From positions 4,092,001 through 4,156,000 of the forward strand of contig NC_046677.1 of assembly GCF_003369915.1 (NCBI RefSeq): a stretch of DNA of 64,000 nt. Reading direction: 5' to 3'. This DNA comes from Drosophila miranda (taxonomy: Eukaryota > Arthropoda > Insecta > Diptera > Drosophilidae). The notes under the pieces were generated by a model. It ran no database searches. It saw nothing but the letters and a program-made list of their open reading frames with translations, and was not told where the DNA came from. How positions within the stretch are numbered: the stretch's first letter is position 1; each line of letters begins with the position of its first letter. The position numbers and the translations under genes are program-made. Shown in pieces: positions 49,001-64,000 of this stretch.

Positions 49001-50846
49001 TTGGATACTATACTGAGGAGAGAGGCGCTGCTTCCTGCTTCAACAAATGCAAGCGCTCGTGGTACAGTGGGTATTAAAAAAACGAGATATGTGGTTTTTA
49101 AAATCAAATACAAGCAATTTGAAATTTGCACCTTTTTATTCCGTTTGGCAGTGCTTTATTTTTTAATACTAAATACTAAATTACGATTTGTGGGAAGCTT
49201 CTGTTTAACATATGAGGTTCATTATCAGGAATATGCGCTGTATATACATTTGCCAGTTCTCTTTCGAGTTCCTTTGTTATAAAACTGCACCACCAACCAA
49301 CTGACTGCAACAAAAAAGCTTTGCACAGTGGGATTGATCAATAAATAAGTCGATATGTAATGGGTAATGTTCATTCGGAAGACTTAAAACAACTGTGCAG
49401 GGAAATATCTGTTTTAGAAATACAAATTTACATGGAAATTAGCGGAAACATTAACCCAATTGTTTCGTTTATCTATTGGAATTTGTAATGACTCGAAACT
49501 TTTTCATGGAACGCCCATTTTACTTACATATGTATGTATGTACATACATAGTTTGTTAAAATGTTTGATTCCCCATATAGTACATATACATATGTATGTA
49601 TATACATGAGATTCTGGAAAATTACCGCTAGTTGACTCAACATTATTCTAGTCGGATCGCTTATCTAGCGGCAGTAAGATTATGAAACTCTTTTTTTCTA
49701 GAAATTTATACATCACATTGCTAAAAAAAATGAGGATGATTGTTTGAGAATATCTGGAAAGTATTATTAGACTTCCTGGAATAATTCCAGCTGTTTCATT
49801 GTTATTTCAATAATAAAACTAAAGCTTTATCTATGCTTTCTATTCCACTGTGCTCTTCTTTGCCCTCGGTCTGGCTCTCTCTCTCTCTCTGGCCCTGCTG
49901 CTGCTCTCTCACTTTCTGCACGATGCATATGTATGCTTTTTGGCCATAAACATGTTTGTCTTCTTTCCCCAGGCCCTGGCCCCTTGTAACTCACATCTAC
50001 AATCACATCCTGTCTGGTGCTGCCGCCGCCGCCGCTGCTGCTGCTGCTGCTGGCAGAGCCGCTCTTTCCCCTTTGTCTACCTGTCTCTGCATCAAGCGAC
50101 AATGTCAATGCGCTCGTCTCTGTCTCTGGGTGTGTGCGCCTGTGAGCACTTTTTGTGCTGTTGCTACACACCGCTCCATACCCTATCCCTCCCATTCCTG
50201 CACCTCCTTCTGCCACTCGTTTTGTTGCACGTCTCACCAGACGACCATGTAAACGTGTTGTCGGTCTCGGTATTTCTTCCATGATTCATCCAACCAGATG
50301 ATGATGCGATGAGAGCAAAGGGTCTCTCTCAAATGATGTGACGAGGAGAGAACTAAGGCTTTCCGTGATGATAATATGATGAGAGGGTACGTACCGGTCT
50401 GTCAGATGATGATGAGAATCGTTCCGATGATATTGAACAAGATTTCGATCATTTTCAAAAATCTACGGATCTCTTACGGATGAAGCGATGCAGGAATCAC
50501 ACGTCTCACATGAGTATAATGAGTATAGAATGAGTGGTAGGTCTCTCGAGAAAAGCTTCTTTGATCATAAACCGAGTATATTTCTTTGTCATCTTAAGTT
50601 TTTTTTTTTTTGGGAAAATTTCACTATAATCCTACGTACTAAAATTACTATCTAGCGCTACCAACAAATAAAGTACATCCACACACAAACACGCACACAA
50701 ATACTTTTGCCTTACGGTCTAGTATAGTAAAACCACAAATAATAAAATCTCTAAGCAAATACGCATCAGGATGATGATGCGGGGTACATGGGTGCGGAGT
50801 CATCGTCATCCATAAAGCATGCCGCGGCATGCTTCCAGCCACGGCG
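46093..50846. other. Probable pri-mir-275/305 upstream region, repeat-rich
   Basis: 4.7 kb without supported protein genes. 47.1-48.5 kb is dense in CACA/TGTG tracts; 48.55-49.0 kb is a GC-rich patch; 49.5-49.6 kb has CATATGTATGTA repeats; 49.85-50.25 kb is CT-rich and GCC/CTG-rich. The promoter of the minus-strand miRNA transcript probably lies here. The part near 50.6-50.85 kb is the chm 3'UTR. Confidence 0.5.
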
Positions 50847-62805
<11,959 letters not shown>

Positions 62806-63146
62806 AGACATAAGCAGGGATCTTATCGCATAAGCAAAAGTGCTTAAAATTATGTAAAATGTTTTATTTATGGTTTTATTTTGCAAAATCGAAAAGACAC
62901 AAATCAGATATCGAGAGATTGTGCAGCATTTTTCTTCGGACACATTTATAAGATAATATTTTATAATTAATATTGTATTTTTGTAAGACAACATCCACAT
63001 AAACGATCCTTAAGAACATTCACCATCTTCTTCTCCTCCCTTCAGTGTGCATGTGTGTTGTGTGCTTATGTGTGTGTTTCTGTGTGAGTGTGTGTGTGGA
63101 ATTTAGCTTATGCTTCTAGTCCTTTTTTTGAGGGGATATCCATCGC
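62806..63146. other. Convergent 3' spacer
   Basis: 3'UTRs of the SOSS-B and trehalose-phosphatase genes, with a TGTG-rich tract at 63050-63095. No gene. Confidence 0.5.
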
Positions 63147-63400
63147 TTAGATCTTCTTCTTCTTCTCGTAGTTGGCCTGGATGGCTTTCAGCAACCAACC
63201 GACTTCCTCGACGGTCTTGATCTGATAGTTGGCATAGGTCTTCAGGGTCGGCAGCTCCGAGACGCGGAAGGTCTTGCCAATGCCATGCAGCACCTTGATG
63301 GCATCCTCATCGGTGGTGTCATCGCCCACATATATGATCTTTAGGTTCTTGGCCCAATCGGCATCGAACTGCTTCTCCAGGATCATCTTGGCGCCCTCTC
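63147..63400 (-). CDS. Trehalose-6-phosphate phosphatase, last exon
   Basis: The last coding exon runs from the TTTTTAG acceptor at 63401-63403 to TAA at 63149-63147 and gives about 83 residues. GEGAKMILE, IIYVGDDTTDEDAIKVLHGI and a C-terminal poly-lysine end KKKKI are typical. GDDTTDEDA is HAD motif IV, which coordinates Mg2+ in trehalose-phosphatases (OtsB type). The enzyme dephosphorylates trehalose-6-phosphate to trehalose, the main fly blood sugar. Upstream exons lie beyond the right edge. It is likely CG5177 or CG5171, the tandem melanogaster pair, and I cannot tell which. Confidence 0.85.
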
Positions 63401-64000
63401 CTAAAAAGGAAAAGAATAACGTTGTCGGTTACAGCAGGTTATATTTTATACAGAAGCCATTTGGTATGATAGTTTTGGATGGTAATAATTTAATTTGTCC
63501 TATAGAGAAATTCCTAAACCTAAACATGTATGCTTTAAAATTTCAGTCGTCGACTGCCTGCTTTTGAGCGCTCTTGTGACTTTTAAAAAAATTTAAAGAT
63601 TCAAATTAAAAAAATTAAAAATTAAATTAAATTAAACTGCAAAAAAAAATGTATGGGCACTTCTTATCTTAGTATTATATTGCCTTTGGCCAAAAACTTT
63701 ATTGAATATTTCATTGATTTTAAGGAAAAGGGACCCTACCAAATACAGAACGATTCCCCTAATTGACAGAGACAATGATGGAAAGAATATACATATAGGT
63801 AGATATACACACATACATAGGCTGTATAGATCCTACTGGAAGAAACATTTCTTAGCCATGAAAACACAATCCAACTTTTTATATCGTGTTGGAGAAGAAT
63901 GCCTTTCCTGAATATCTGAATAGGCAAACGACCATAATTTTTCAATAAAAAAAACTATAATAAATGTGGAAAATATGCCCGTCTTTATCCAAATTCCAGT
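63401..64000. other. Intron of the trehalose-phosphatase gene or 5' flank
   Basis: AT-rich. A TTAAA/AAATT low-complexity tract lies at 63585-63640. No exon recognised up to the window end. Confidence 0.45.

Noticed and set aside
48563-49282. 239-codon plus-strand frame upstream of the miRNA cluster
   Set aside because: No ATG at the start, no recognisable domain, GC patch followed by AT-rich tail; likely chance.
49827-50282. Frames on both strands of about 145-150 codons
   Set aside because: Caused by CT-rich and GCC/CTG repeats.

Overview
This window is Drosophila nuclear DNA. The genes have short introns of roughly 50-65 bp with consensus splice sites, the intergenic DNA is AT-rich and full of microsatellites, and the gene set is strictly insect: Gr28b, Gr28a, a santa-maria-type CD36 receptor, muc, chm and the mir-275/mir-305 pair. 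From memory these genes lie together near 27F-28A on chromosome 2L (Muller element B) of D. melanogaster. The protein differences from the melanogaster versions I remember, together with DINE-1/mini-me type elements carrying a (GTCY)n tract, suggest a species outside the melanogaster subgroup, perhaps of the obscura group. The species call is an inference.

Layout. 0-0.4 kb holds the 3' end of a small cysteine-rich protein gene (+). 1-10.3 kb is Gr28b (+), a gustatory receptor gene with five alternative first coding exons spliced to two shared 3' exons. A single-exon Set2-like histone methyltransferase gene lies antisense inside its introns at 4.4-5.5 kb. 11.1-12.6 kb is the paralogue Gr28a (+). 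17.8-19.8 kb is the CD36-family receptor santa-maria (+). 21.2-22.6 kb is a seven-exon CRAL-TRIO gene (-), and 37.9-40.2 kb is a second, divergently oriented CRAL-TRIO gene (+). The 15 kb between them is AT-rich and contains two DINE-1-like elements in opposite orientation, a dispersed short repeat, perfect palindromes and two weak coding candidates. 41.9-44.3 kb is muc (PDH E2, -). 45.9-46.1 kb is the mir-305/mir-275 cluster (-). 50.8-61.8 kb is chm (MYST acetyltransferase, -) with two introns of 3 and 5 kb. 62.2-62.8 kb is the SOSS-B single-strand-DNA-binding protein (+), head to head with chm. 63.1 kb to the end is the last exon of a trehalose-6-phosphate phosphatase (-).

How the genes relate. 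The left half is a chemosensory block in which one locus yields five receptor isoforms that differ in their N-terminal half. The middle joins a carotenoid-uptake receptor with two lipid/retinoid-carrier-type CRAL-TRIO genes, which may be a functional neighbourhood or chance. The right half is housekeeping and chromatin genes with Drosophila core-promoter motifs (motif 1, motif 6, DRE-like).

Most unusual points: the nested Set2-like gene, an orphan housekeeping-type promoter cluster next to a 140-bp direct duplication upstream of muc, a 110-bp mini-Helitron, a three-copy dispersed repeat, and two possible unannotated genes near 32-34 kb. Exon boundaries were read by eye from reading frame and GT/AG sites. 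No search or transcript data were available.
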